A stretch of DNA of 12,492 nucleotides from Candidatus Rifleibacteriota bacterium (GCA_029560455.1 JAKQKW010000085.1:1-12492); one strand, 5' to 3'; shown: positions 1-7,597, counted from the first letter of the stretch. Made by a program: numbers and translations. The notes: generated by a model not told the origin, from the sequence alone.

Positions 1-498
1 GAATACCACGAGCCCAATTATACGGTTCGTGAAGGTCTCGAACGCATCGGCGAAGCGCTCAAAAGCGGCCCGGTTTCGATTCTGTTCGGCCGCGAAGAAT
101 GGGGGCTGACAAAAGATGACCTGCAGTACACCATGGGCACCATGCGCATCGTCACCGATGTTGGTTGCACCTCACTGAATCTTTCGCAGGCCGTAATGCT
201 GATCGCCTATGAGCTTTACCAGAAATTCGGCAATCCGGTGCCAATGCCTAAGGCCCAGGCTGACGACCCCTACGAGCAACCGGCCACGACCGATGAAATT
301 GCCCGCCTTTATGCCCACATGGAAAGAGTTCTGAATATGTGCGAATTCCTGCCGTTGGTTAACCCCGACGGACTTTTTCAGGTTATCCGGGCTTTTTTTC
401 ACCGTTCTGCACCCACTCTTCGTGAAGTGAACATCCTCATGGGCATGTTTTCCAATCTGAGCGGCTTCATGAAAAAGTACGTGCGCAAAAAGAACTGA
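1..498 (+). CDS. TrmJ-like SpoU-family RNA 2'-O-methyltransferase, C-terminal part (5' end outside window)
   Basis: The reading frame is open from the first base, so the start lies upstream; 165 residues are visible. They carry two hallmarks of the SpoU/TrmH (SPOUT) fold: LFGREEWGLT at visible residues 28-37 (motif 2) and SLNLSQAV at 58-65 followed by a YEL helix (motif 3), which together form the knotted AdoMet-binding site. The tail (about residues 100-165), with EVNILMGMFSNL, resembles the helical C-terminal extension of the group 1 family that includes TrmJ, which methylates the ribose of residue 32 in tRNA using AdoMet. Motif 1, with the conserved Asn and Arg, would lie upstream. Family membership is secure; the exact RNA target is inferred. 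Family proteins run about 240 residues, so about a third is missing. An internal ATG at 133 is only an in-frame Met within the conserved core. The next gene on the same strand starts 109 bp later, and I see no convincing terminator between them. Confidence 0.85.
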   Translation, partial: EYHEPNYTVREGLERIGEALKSGPVSILFGREEWGLTKDDLQYTMGTMRIVTDVGCTSLNLSQAVMLIAYELYQKFGNPVPMPKAQADDPYEQPATTDEIARLYAHMERVLNMCEFLPLVNPDGLFQVIRAFFHRSAPTLREVNILMGMFSNLSGFMKKYVRKKN

Positions 499-554
499 CC
501 CTTCCCCATCCCCCTGCCTTTAAAGACAAAATCGCAGACCGATTCCATGGTTTG

Positions 555-563
555 TGCTAAATT
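555..563 (+). promoter_or_regulatory. Candidate extended -10 element upstream of the cyclase pair
   Basis: TGCTAAATT matches an extended -10 (TGn followed by TAAATT at 558-563). It would place the transcript start near 570, giving a leader of about 38 nt before the ATG at 608. No good -35 box lies at the expected distance, which an extended -10 can tolerate. It is a short match in a 109-bp gap, so read-through from the methyltransferase gene remains equally possible. Confidence 0.22.
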
Positions 564-607
564 GTCCCGGTAGATTGTTGACTCAGACTACCTGAAGGTG
601 CAGAAAC

Positions 608-3601
608 ATGAAAGCAGCAGCAGACACAACCGGCAAACTTGCCGGCCTTTTTCTGGCCGGGCTTTTGTTCATTCTGCCGTTGTTATTGCTGCAACAGCTG
701 CTGATCGATCTGGTCGATAAAGACGAAGTTCACCTCGGCATTCTTGCGCGTGAAAAACTGCTCAACGACATGGAAAACTTTCAGGAAGCCCTGGCACCGG
801 ACAAATATATCGAAAGCGCTCTCGACGATCTCAACCGGCACTTCAAATTAAAAAGCAGCAGTCAGCAGAGGGAGCTTTCCTTTCAGCCCGGAATCAACCC
901 GAAACTGATTGACGCGAGGTTTATAGACAGAGCCCGCAAGTTTCTGCAGCAGAATTATCAGATGCAACCCTTTCTCTTTCTGGCAGCCGACTGCGATCTT
1001 CAGAATCATTGGCTTTCGACGACCCGCGAATTTTTTCCCAATCCGAAAATACGCGCCCGATTTGCCGAAGCCGCAGTGTTTGGGCTGGCATTCGTCGATG
1101 CCGACCCGATAAATGTATTGCCCGACAGCCAGAACCTCAGCCAGCGAAAAAAAGAGTTTATTGCGCGCAACCGGCATATTGACGACAATGCCCACCAGAT
1201 TTTTGCCAGATATTTCGTTCTGCATGTTTCGGCATTTTCGAACCCGGCACTGTATCAGGGCCAGGCCCGAACGTTCTATTCAAAAAGGTTCGGGCACCAG
1301 AGATCTTTTCAGATTTTTCACCTGTTGAGTCAGGGGTTTTCGCCACAAGAGAAACTTTTTGGCCTTTACTACTGCTGCTTCAACAACTCTGACATTTCGC
1401 CAACAGTGGTTCTGAAAAAGGCGCTGCAGAACCAGACCGGTCAGGCCCGGCGACATCTGTTGAAGCGCGTGGTAGAGCAGCCGTTTTTCCATGAAGAAAA
1501 TGGGCGACTGTTTTATCTGGCAGGGTTTCCGAGCAGTTTTCATACTCTGGCGGCAGATTTCGGCGTCACCAATCCGGAGACCAGCAGGCTCATGCTCGAT
1601 TTTCTGCAACAGCATTGTCTGGTTACCTCAATTGATGCAGAAGCTCTGCGCTCTGACTATCGATGGGCGGTGCAACTGGCTGGCTGGCTTATCAGATTTC
1701 TGCTCATGAGTCTCATGGCGGTGCTGGTCAAATCTATTTCTGGCTTTTCGGCGCTGCAGCAGCTCAAGCTTGGCGGCAAGCTCAGAACTGCCGTGGCAAC
1801 CGCTGTTACGGTGCCTGTCATCGGCTTTCTGGTGATCAGCATGCTCATCAGAAGCAGCGGTGAGCGTCTGATCATTCATAACTGCCAGACCAGGATGAGG
1901 CAGCACATGCAATTGCTCGAAAAACTGGTCAGTGAGAACGACCCGCGACTGGTGATGATGCTGCAGGAATTCAAGAAATACTATGCCGATGATTATTTCG
2001 GCCCACACCCTGACAGACAGCTTATTTCAGACCTGACAGAAGCTTACAAAAAGCTTAAATTCTCTAATCACAGCCTGTTTTTCGACCGCGAAGCGAGAAT
2101 TCAGAAATTTTACGGGCAAAAATTTTATCAGGGGCACCACAAAGAAATGATCGGCCTGTTCAGGATCCTCATGGAGCTTGGTGGAGTAAACGATGAAAAC
2201 CGCCAGATTGCGGATTTTCAGCGCAAGAATCTTTTTATGAGCTCATATTCAGACTCATACTGGAATGTCTATGCCAACTCTGCGGTTCTGGCACGCGAAA
2301 GTCTGCTCACACGCAACTTCATGTCGATGTCGGCTCTAAAAAGAGGCTGCAATCATATTCTGGCCCACCCACTGACGCCTTTTATTCCTGAAGCGGTGCT
2401 TTTTCACGAGGTTGGCGACACACCGGTCACACGGGTATTGCTCAAGCAGCTCTGGCGCCAGAGTGCACACCTGCTGAGCGACTATTCACGGGAACAACAG
2501 ATAGATTACGGGATGTTTTTGCGTGGCCCGACAGAATTGCGCGAAATGCAGATTCCCCGCAGCGGCCCCGGCAGGATTCCGCTCCGGGAACTGGCAGACC
2601 GGGCCGTCGAAAAGCGCACATCGGGTTCGGCAGTTGCACGGGAACAGGGCAAAATAAGCATCAGCAGCTGGCTTTATTTTGATGACGTGCCGGTAATAAT
2701 TGTGGCACAGGCGCAGATTGCCGAAATTTCGCAACACGGCTCGATTTATCTTTTACTGCCGCTGGGCATGCTTGCCTACGCACTGCTGGCAATGGGTCTT
2801 CTTTCTTCGACTCTTGCCGACGCTCTGCTTGGGCCGGTTCACACCCTTACCGGCTTTGTCAGAAATATTCAGGCCGGCAGATTGAACGTTAGAGCCGAAA
2901 TTGCCAGCCACGACGAACTGGGAGAGCTGGCGGGCAGTTTCAACCAGATGTCGATCGGGCTCTGCCAGCGCGAAGAAATGCGCCGATTTGTTTCTGACAA
3001 GCTTTTTACCAGCCTTGAAATCGCTGACGCAGAGAGAGACCGTGGTAAAGCGAACCTGACAATTCTGAGTTCAGATATCAGGGGATTCACAACGATCTCA
3101 GAACAAAATGCGCCGGAAGAAATCGTCAACCTGCTCAACGATTACTTTACCTGTATGGAAAACGCCATTACCATGCATGGTGGCTCGATCGAAAAAATCG
3201 TCGGTGATGCAATCATCGCCGCATTTTATGAAGGCAGTGCCGGTGACAACCACGCAGTGAGAGCCTGTCATGCCGCTGTCGCGATGCGCCGGCGCCTGGC
3301 TGATTTCAATGCGATGCGAAATCATCATGGAAACTTCACTATCGATACCGGTATTGGCCTTGCTACGGGCGAAGCGGTTCTCGGCTTTGCCGGCAGGGCC
3401 GGCCGGCGCCGCGAATTCTTTCTGATCGGCGATGTCATACAGCGGGCTGAAACGCTCGAAAGCATGACAAAATCAGGAATCAGCAGCCGAATCTTCGTCG
3501 ACCGGCCTACCTACGATCTCTGCAACGACGTGATCGATTTTTGTCCCGAACTGGCATCGAATGAACCGACCTTCTTCAGGGAGGTTGACGATGGTTGCTG
3601 A
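608..3601 (+). CDS. Receptor-type class III nucleotide cyclase, C1-like half (metal site intact, transition-state residues lost)
   Basis: A 997-residue membrane protein. The ATG at 608 is preceded by AAGGTG at 595-600. Predicted plan: TM1 about 11-33; a large ectodomain 34-352 of no family I recognise; TM2 about 353-375; a short basic loop with LKLG; TM3 about 394-414; a second ectodomain 415-711; TM4 about 713-737; a HAMP linker about 738-790; and a class III cyclase domain about 815-980. In the cyclase domain both metal aspartates are present, D823 in SSDIRGF and D867 in KIVGD, 44 residues apart as in known cyclases, and the adenine-contacting Lys is K863. The segment that normally reads TVIGDxVNxAxR is degenerate: F938 replaces Thr/Asp, Q945 the transition-state Asn and T949 the transition-state Arg. 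A homodimer should therefore be inactive or very weak. The next gene overlaps by 11 nt and encodes a same-architecture partner with the complementary residues. The signals sensed are unknown. Confidence 0.88.
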   Translation: MKAAADTTGKLAGLFLAGLLFILPLLLLQQLLIDLVDKDEVHLGILAREKLLNDMENFQEALAPDKYIESALDDLNRHFKLKSSSQQRELSFQPGINPKLIDARFIDRARKFLQQNYQMQPFLFLAADCDLQNHWLSTTREFFPNPKIRARFAEAAVFGLAFVDADPINVLPDSQNLSQRKKEFIARNRHIDDNAHQIFARYFVLHVSAFSNPALYQGQARTFYSKRFGHQRSFQIFHLLSQGFSPQEKLFGLYYCCFNNSDISPTVVLKKALQNQTGQARRHLLKRVVEQPFFHEENGRLFYLAGFPSSFHTLAADFGVTNPETSRLMLDFLQQHCLVTSIDAEALRSDYRWAVQLAGWLIRFLLMSLMAVLVKSISGFSALQQLKLGGKLRTAVATAVTVPVIGFLVISMLIRSSGERLIIHNCQTRMRQHMQLLEKLVSENDPRLVMMLQEFKKYYADDYFGPHPDRQLISDLTEAYKKLKFSNHSLFFDREARIQKFYGQKFYQGHHKEMIGLFRILMELGGVNDENRQIADFQRKNLFMSSYSDSYWNVYANSAVLARESLLTRNFMSMSALKRGCNHILAHPLTPFIPEAVLFHEVGDTPVTRVLLKQLWRQSAHLLSDYSREQQIDYGMFLRGPTELREMQIPRSGPGRIPLRELADRAVEKRTSGSAVAREQGKISISSWLYFDDVPVIIVAQAQIAEISQHGSIYLLLPLGMLAYALLAMGLLSSTLADALLGPVHTLTGFVRNIQAGRLNVRAEIASHDELGELAGSFNQMSIGLCQREEMRRFVSDKLFTSLEIADAERDRGKANLTILSSDIRGFTTISEQNAPEEIVNLLNDYFTCMENAITMHGGSIEKIVGDAIIAAFYEGSAGDNHAVRACHAAVAMRRRLADFNAMRNHHGNFTIDTGIGLATGEAVLGFAGRAGRRREFFLIGDVIQRAETLESMTKSGISSRIFVDRPTYDLCNDVIDFCPELASNEPTFFREVDDGC
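3578..3585 (+). promoter_or_regulatory. Shine-Dalgarno site that fixes the start of the second cyclase gene
   Basis: AGGGAGGT lies six bases before the ATG at 3591, inside the last codons of the upstream cyclase gene. An in-frame ATG at 3561 lies before this site and has no comparable signal. The true start is therefore 3591, giving an 11-nt overlap between the two genes and probable translational coupling. Confidence 0.75.
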
Positions 3602-6452
3602 CACCCCGATTCTTTGTCACGCCGCGTTGCGTGCCGGGCCAGGCAAGCTCGCCGCAATATGGCTTTTTCTGATCATTCTGCCTGTCTGCATTCTGACCGC
3701 CATAACCGATCTGATTCTAAGTGAAAGCGAGCAACAGATTGCCCAGGAAGCCCAGCTGAAGCTGACCCAGGAAGTTCAGGACTTCCGCGATTGTCTCAGT
3801 TTCAGCTTTATGGTCGAACAAAAAATGACAGATTTTGCCAAACAGCATAAAACCAGACTGCCGATTTTTTCTGCCAGCGACTTTATCGAAGTTTTCAAAG
3901 CAGAAGCCGGTTTCATGCCGGCTGCAGTATTCAGCCTCTCTGGAACTCAGCCTGCCCTGTCATTTCACATTGCCCCCGAGGTAAAAAAAGACCTGGGGCT
4001 GATTTCGCATACAATGCTGAAAAACTTCCTGACCGACTTCTCAAGACCAGAAGGCGAAAACCTCAAAGAATCTGCCAGAGTTCAGAGATTTCGCGAATAT
4101 CTTCGCAAAGTGCTCAGTTCGACCGGCGATCTGAGGATAAAAAGAAGCAGAGCCATGCCGGTTCTTTCGGGCAAACCGTCTCTAAACCGCCTGCTGCTTT
4201 TCTTTCAGCCGGCTGGCGAAGGTGAAAACAACAAAACCGGCCATTTTCTTATTTTTCGCGAACGCGACATAGAACCAGCTCTTCTTGTTGCCTTTGCAAC
4301 CGGCATGTCATCAAACAAAGGCTTTCGACGAAGAATTACCACAAGTAATGAGGGGCTGAATGCGATTTATCGACTCAGTCAGAATCACATGAAATTTTTG
4401 ACCGATCCGCACGAAGGAATTTCGCTTTTGTCGCTGCCCTCAACCGAATTGCTGCTGCGGCTGGTCTCAAGAGGAACTCTCTACCCGTTTAAATTCAACG
4501 AAACAGTTGCAAAACTGCCGCTTCTTAAAGTTACCGCACCCCCAGAAACCCTTATGCACCCGTTGAGGCCAACATTGCACCGCCTGAAAGTTCCGGTTCT
4601 GATAATGGTGATGCTGGCCACCATCATCATTCTTCGCCTTCACTTTTTCGGCTTCGGAAGTAATCTTAAGCTTGGCCCGCGCCTTTTTGTGAGCGTTTTT
4701 GCAGCCTCGATCCTGCCATTTTCAACCTTTATTGCAGCTGCCGCCTGGCATCAGAAATTCATTGAAGATTTTGCCAGAGCTGAGATCAGGCAGTTTATAC
4801 AGCTGCAGGCAGACCAGGCAAGCAGAAACATCAGCGCCAGCCTGAACTCACTTGAACTGAAAGTGGTCAGCCTGAGAAAAGAGCTTGGCAGAAGAGACTT
4901 CAAAGACGCGGTCGCTTTTCTTGCTGACTGGCTGAGGCAGAATGCCGCAAGCATGGCACTTTACCATCAGACTGATAGAGAAGAAATGATCACAGTGCGT
5001 GATGGGCTTGAGTTTGATGATTTTGAAAATGAAATGAAACAGATGGGGCTTATGGCCCTGCTTAAATCGCTCGAGCCGGAAAATTTTTCTGAAACCAGTA
5101 ATGAAAGCCTGCTCGGAATGGTTAAAATCAAAGCGCGCGCCTTCAGCATCGTTCTTGACAATGTCGGCAAACTGCACAAGTTTTCTGCCTACAAACTGAA
5201 CTCGGTTTATGCCACTTTCCCGGTGTTTGCCGATGACAGCGGTTTTTCTGCACCAAAAGCAATCGCCCTGATAAAATTCGACACTTTCGACCTGCTTAAA
5301 CAGCTGACAAGGCTGAAGCCAGAGCTTTTACAGACAGAGCAACATGGCAATTACACCGTTCAGAAATGCTTCATACCACTCAGCCTTCCAAATGAACTGC
5401 CCCCGGCAAAGGACATTCTCTGCAACGCCGGGTTTCCGTTCGACAAGGTGCGGCCGATTGTCGAAAAAATTTCACAGAGCCTTTCTGCAAGTGCCTGGAC
5501 CGATGGTGAAACCAGCAATGTCGCAATGTATTTGCATCACCTTGGCTGCATTCTGGTAATCAGGGCTATGCCAGTGCAGCAGATTGGCACCAGCATGTTC
5601 CAGACAGGCCTGCTCGCGCTGCTGTTTTTTGTCATGCTGGTAGGCACGCTGGTCAATTTTCTGCGGAAATCCCTCGTTGAGCCGATTCATCTGCTTCAGG
5701 CCGGCGCCGCAAGAGTTGCGGCCGGCGACTTTTCTCAACCGGTCGTATATCATTCCGGCGATGAGTTTGAAACCCTGACCAACAGCTTTAACCGCATGTC
5801 GGCCGATCTTCTGCAGAAAGAACGCCTGGCAAGCTATGTTTCAGAAGAAGTTATTCAGGAAATCTCGTCAGGCAACGGCACAAACCTGCAGCCTGGTGGC
5901 GAGCGACTTGAAGTGGCAGTGCTGTTCGTCGCCATGGCCGACTTCAAGGCATTCCGGCAGCAGCACGAACCAGAAGCTGTTACAGAAGCAATCGGCAACC
6001 TGATCGATCAGGCGGCTGAAATAGCCGCAAGATATAACGGCAACATAGACAAAATGGTCGAAGACACACTGATGCTGGTCTTCAGGCAGCGAGGCTCCGA
6101 CGGCAGTCATGTCGAATCGGCCTGCCGCACCGCTCTGGCGCTTAGCAAAGCTTTTGGCAAAGAAGGCCGATTCAGACTGCTGGCCGGCATAGCCGCGGGC
6201 CCGGCAGTTTCTGGCAAAATCGGTTCTCGCAGCGGCAAACTCGATTACACGGTTATCGGCAACCCGGTTAACCTTGCGGCCAGACTTAAAACTCAAGCCG
6301 GTAAAGCTCTTGAAACAGGCATTATCGTATGCCCGAACACGATAAGAATGCTGCGCGGGCTGGCCCGCCTGCGTTTTATCGAGCGCACTGAGATCAAGGG
6401 CCGTTCACGCACATTCCCGCTCTATGAACTTCTGGAAATGCGTGAAAAATAA
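3591..6452 (+). CDS. Receptor-type class III nucleotide cyclase, C2-like half (first metal Asp lost, substrate and transition-state residues intact)
   Basis: A 953-residue protein from the ATG at 3591, chosen for its strong upstream AGGGAGGT. It has the same plan as its upstream neighbour: TM1 about 20-40; ectodomain 41-333; TM2 about 334-354; a short basic loop that again contains LKLG; TM3 about 365-386; a second ectodomain 387-670; TM4 about 674-694; HAMP about 695-750; cyclase domain about 770-945. The cyclase has Lys821, second metal Asp825, Thr887, Asn894 and Arg898 (DYTVIGNPVNLAAR), the set that binds adenine and stabilises the transition state. The first metal aspartate is replaced by Ala781 (LFVAMADF where the family has LF-x-D-I-x-G-F), exactly 40 residues before K821 and 44 before D825, so the alignment needs no gap. 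The Gly before the second Asp is Glu824. It should be inactive alone and suited to supply the C2 side of a heterodimer. Lys plus Thr predicts ATP, not GTP, as substrate. Confidence 0.88.
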   Translation: MVADTPILCHAALRAGPGKLAAIWLFLIILPVCILTAITDLILSESEQQIAQEAQLKLTQEVQDFRDCLSFSFMVEQKMTDFAKQHKTRLPIFSASDFIEVFKAEAGFMPAAVFSLSGTQPALSFHIAPEVKKDLGLISHTMLKNFLTDFSRPEGENLKESARVQRFREYLRKVLSSTGDLRIKRSRAMPVLSGKPSLNRLLLFFQPAGEGENNKTGHFLIFRERDIEPALLVAFATGMSSNKGFRRRITTSNEGLNAIYRLSQNHMKFLTDPHEGISLLSLPSTELLLRLVSRGTLYPFKFNETVAKLPLLKVTAPPETLMHPLRPTLHRLKVPVLIMVMLATIIILRLHFFGFGSNLKLGPRLFVSVFAASILPFSTFIAAAAWHQKFIEDFARAEIRQFIQLQADQASRNISASLNSLELKVVSLRKELGRRDFKDAVAFLADWLRQNAASMALYHQTDREEMITVRDGLEFDDFENEMKQMGLMALLKSLEPENFSETSNESLLGMVKIKARAFSIVLDNVGKLHKFSAYKLNSVYATFPVFADDSGFSAPKAIALIKFDTFDLLKQLTRLKPELLQTEQHGNYTVQKCFIPLSLPNELPPAKDILCNAGFPFDKVRPIVEKISQSLSASAWTDGETSNVAMYLHHLGCILVIRAMPVQQIGTSMFQTGLLALLFFVMLVGTLVNFLRKSLVEPIHLLQAGAARVAAGDFSQPVVYHSGDEFETLTNSFNRMSADLLQKERLASYVSEEVIQEISSGNGTNLQPGGERLEVAVLFVAMADFKAFRQQHEPEAVTEAIGNLIDQAAEIAARYNGNIDKMVEDTLMLVFRQRGSDGSHVESACRTALALSKAFGKEGRFRLLAGIAAGPAVSGKIGSRSGKLDYTVIGNPVNLAARLKTQAGKALETGIIVCPNTIRMLRGLARLRFIERTEIKGRSRTFPLYELLEMREK

Positions 6453-6480
6453 GAGAAGCAGGCCGGATGCCTGCTTCTCT
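6452..6480. terminator. Perfect 12-bp hairpin terminator between convergent genes
   Basis: AGAGAAGCAGGC (6452-6463), loop CGGAT, then GCCTGCTTCTCT (6469-6480) forms an uninterrupted 12-bp stem. Its first base is the last base of the cyclase stop codon. Read on the minus strand, the hairpin is followed by TATTTTTC, a proper U-tract, so it is a good intrinsic terminator for the deoxyhypusine-synthase-like gene. On the plus strand only ATGGTTTC follows, so termination of the cyclase transcript may be weaker. Confidence 0.8.
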
Positions 6481-6506
6481 ATGGTTTCAGTCTGAAAGAG
6501 AGCAAT

Positions 6507-7481
6507 TTACCAGCCGAGAATCCATGCGAAAATCAGCGGCGCAACGATAGTTGCATCTGATTCAACGATGAACTTCGGGGTGTTGATATCAAGCTTGCCC
6601 CAGGTGATCTTTTCGTTCGGAACCGCACCTGAATACGAACCATAGCTGGTGGTCGAGTCAGAAATCTGGCAGAAATAGCTCCAGAAGGGAATCTTTTCCA
6701 TTTCCAGATCCTGATAGAGCATCGGCACGACGCAGATCGGGAAGTCGCCGGCGATACCGCCGCCGATCTGGAAAAACCCGATGCCTTTTCCGCCAGAATT
6801 CTTGATGTACCAGTCAGCCAGCCACATCATGTATTCAATGCCCGACTTCATGGTCGAGGGCTTGATTTCGCCCTTGATGCAGTATGAGGCAAAGATGTTG
6901 CCCATGGTTGAGTCTTCCCAGCCGGGAACGATTATTGGCAGGTTCTTTTCGGCAGCGGCAAGCATCCAGCTGTTTTTCGGGTCGATTTCGTAATACTGTT
7001 CGAGAACGCCCGAAAGCAGCATTTTATACATATATTCATGCGGAAAATAGCGTTCACCCTTGGTGTCAGCATCTTTCCAGATTTTGTGGATATGCTTCTG
7101 CAGGCGTCTGAAAGCTTCTTCTTCGGGAATGCAGGTGTCGGTAACGCGGTTGAGGCCGCCTTCGAGCAGTTCCCATTCGTCTTTCGGGGTCAGGTCGCGA
7201 TAGTGCGGCACACGCTTGTAATGGTTGTGAGCGACCAGATTCATGATGTCTTCTTCGAGGTTGGCGCCGGTGCAGGAGATAATGGCGATCTTGTCCTGAC
7301 GGATCATTTCGGCGAGTGACTTGCCGAGTTCGGCGGTGCTCATGGCGCCGGCAAGTGTGACCATCATCTTGCCGCCTTCATTGAGATGAGTCACATAGCC
7401 CTTGGCAGCGTCAACCAGTGCGGCTGAATTGAAGTGAAGGTAGTGATTTTCAATGAAAGATGAAATGGGGCCCTTGGTCAT
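6507..7481 (-). CDS. Deoxyhypusine synthase family protein (bacterial polyamine-type homologue)
   Basis: A 324-residue cytosolic protein of the NAD-dependent deoxyhypusine synthase fold. The family signatures are TGANLEED at 71-78 (compare TAGGVEED in the eukaryotic enzyme), a GGG stretch at 240-242, and a C-terminal block SDSTTSYGSYSG...ITWGKL at 274-297 matching the eukaryotic SDSGARPDEAVSWGK region. In eukaryotes and archaea the enzyme transfers an aminobutyl group from spermidine to eIF5A. Bacteria lack eIF5A, and homologues of this kind are linked to polyamine synthesis (homospermidine-like or agmatine-derived products), so that is the likely role. The catalytic lysine of the eukaryotic enzyme, in GGGVVKH, is not present: here the segment reads GGGIAGDFP, with Gly245 at that place. 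The start is supported by AGGAG (7493-7489 on this strand) seven bases before the ATG. The gene stands alone, convergent with the cyclases and divergent from an ABC operon; no polyamine genes are adjacent. The exact substrate is not decided. Confidence 0.88.
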   Translation of the reverse strand: MTKGPISSFIENHYLHFNSAALVDAAKGYVTHLNEGGKMMVTLAGAMSTAELGKSLAEMIRQDKIAIISCTGANLEEDIMNLVAHNHYKRVPHYRDLTPKDEWELLEGGLNRVTDTCIPEEEAFRRLQKHIHKIWKDADTKGERYFPHEYMYKMLLSGVLEQYYEIDPKNSWMLAAAEKNLPIIVPGWEDSTMGNIFASYCIKGEIKPSTMKSGIEYMMWLADWYIKNSGGKGIGFFQIGGGIAGDFPICVVPMLYQDLEMEKIPFWSYFCQISDSTTSYGSYSGAVPNEKITWGKLDINTPKFIVESDATIVAPLIFAWILGW

Positions 7482-7521
7482 TCTTTTTCTCCTGTTGATG
7501 TGTACGAAATGCGATTATTCT

Positions 7522-7550
7522 TTAATACTCCATAAATCACGCAAAATCAA
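7522..7550 (-). promoter_or_regulatory. Candidate sigma-70 promoter of the deoxyhypusine-synthase-like gene
   Basis: On the minus strand TTGATT (7550-7545) and TATTAA (7527-7522) are separated by 17 bp, each matching its consensus at 4 of 6 positions. This predicts a start near 7515 and a leader of about 33 nt containing the AGGAG site. The region is AT-rich against its surroundings, which supports a promoter. Confidence 0.45.
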
Positions 7551-7562
7551 CTTTCCCCGAAC

Positions 7563-7591
7563 TTGTAATATTGGCGGCGGATTAGTAATAT
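7563..7591 (+). promoter_or_regulatory. Candidate promoter of the ABC exporter operon, possibly giving a leaderless mRNA
   Basis: TTGTAA (7563-7568) and TAATAT (7586-7591) are 17 bp apart, each 4 of 6 to consensus. The predicted start falls about seven bases downstream, at or next to the ATG at 7598, and no Shine-Dalgarno sequence is found between. The heptamer GTAATAT occurs twice (7565-7571 and 7585-7591), exactly 20 bp apart, and overlaps both promoter boxes. A transcript starting from the upstream TAATAT (7566-7571) would instead have a leader of about 20 nt. Confidence 0.35.
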
Positions 7592-7597
7592 GCCTGC

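Noticed and set aside
3386..3415. GC-rich palindromic run (GCCGGC/GGCCGGC) inside the first cyclase gene
   Set aside because: It lies in coding sequence for a Gly/Arg/Ala-rich loop before the degenerate catalytic segment; there is no sign of a separate element.
3561..3590. Earlier in-frame ATG for the second cyclase gene
   Set aside because: It has no ribosome binding site and would extend the overlap with the first gene to 41 nt; the ATG at 3591 has AGGGAGGT at ideal spacing.
5940..5942. Asp784 as a replacement for the missing first metal ligand in the second cyclase
   Set aside because: It is three residues beyond the canonical position, at the place of the conserved Gly in D-I-x-G-F; the 40/44-residue spacings fix Ala781 as the equivalent residue. 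A rescue by D784 is not excluded but is unlikely.
5868..6296. Minus-strand open frame of 142 codons opposite the second cyclase domain
   Set aside because: It lies entirely antisense to the conserved cyclase domain, has no upstream ribosome site and no recognisable motif.
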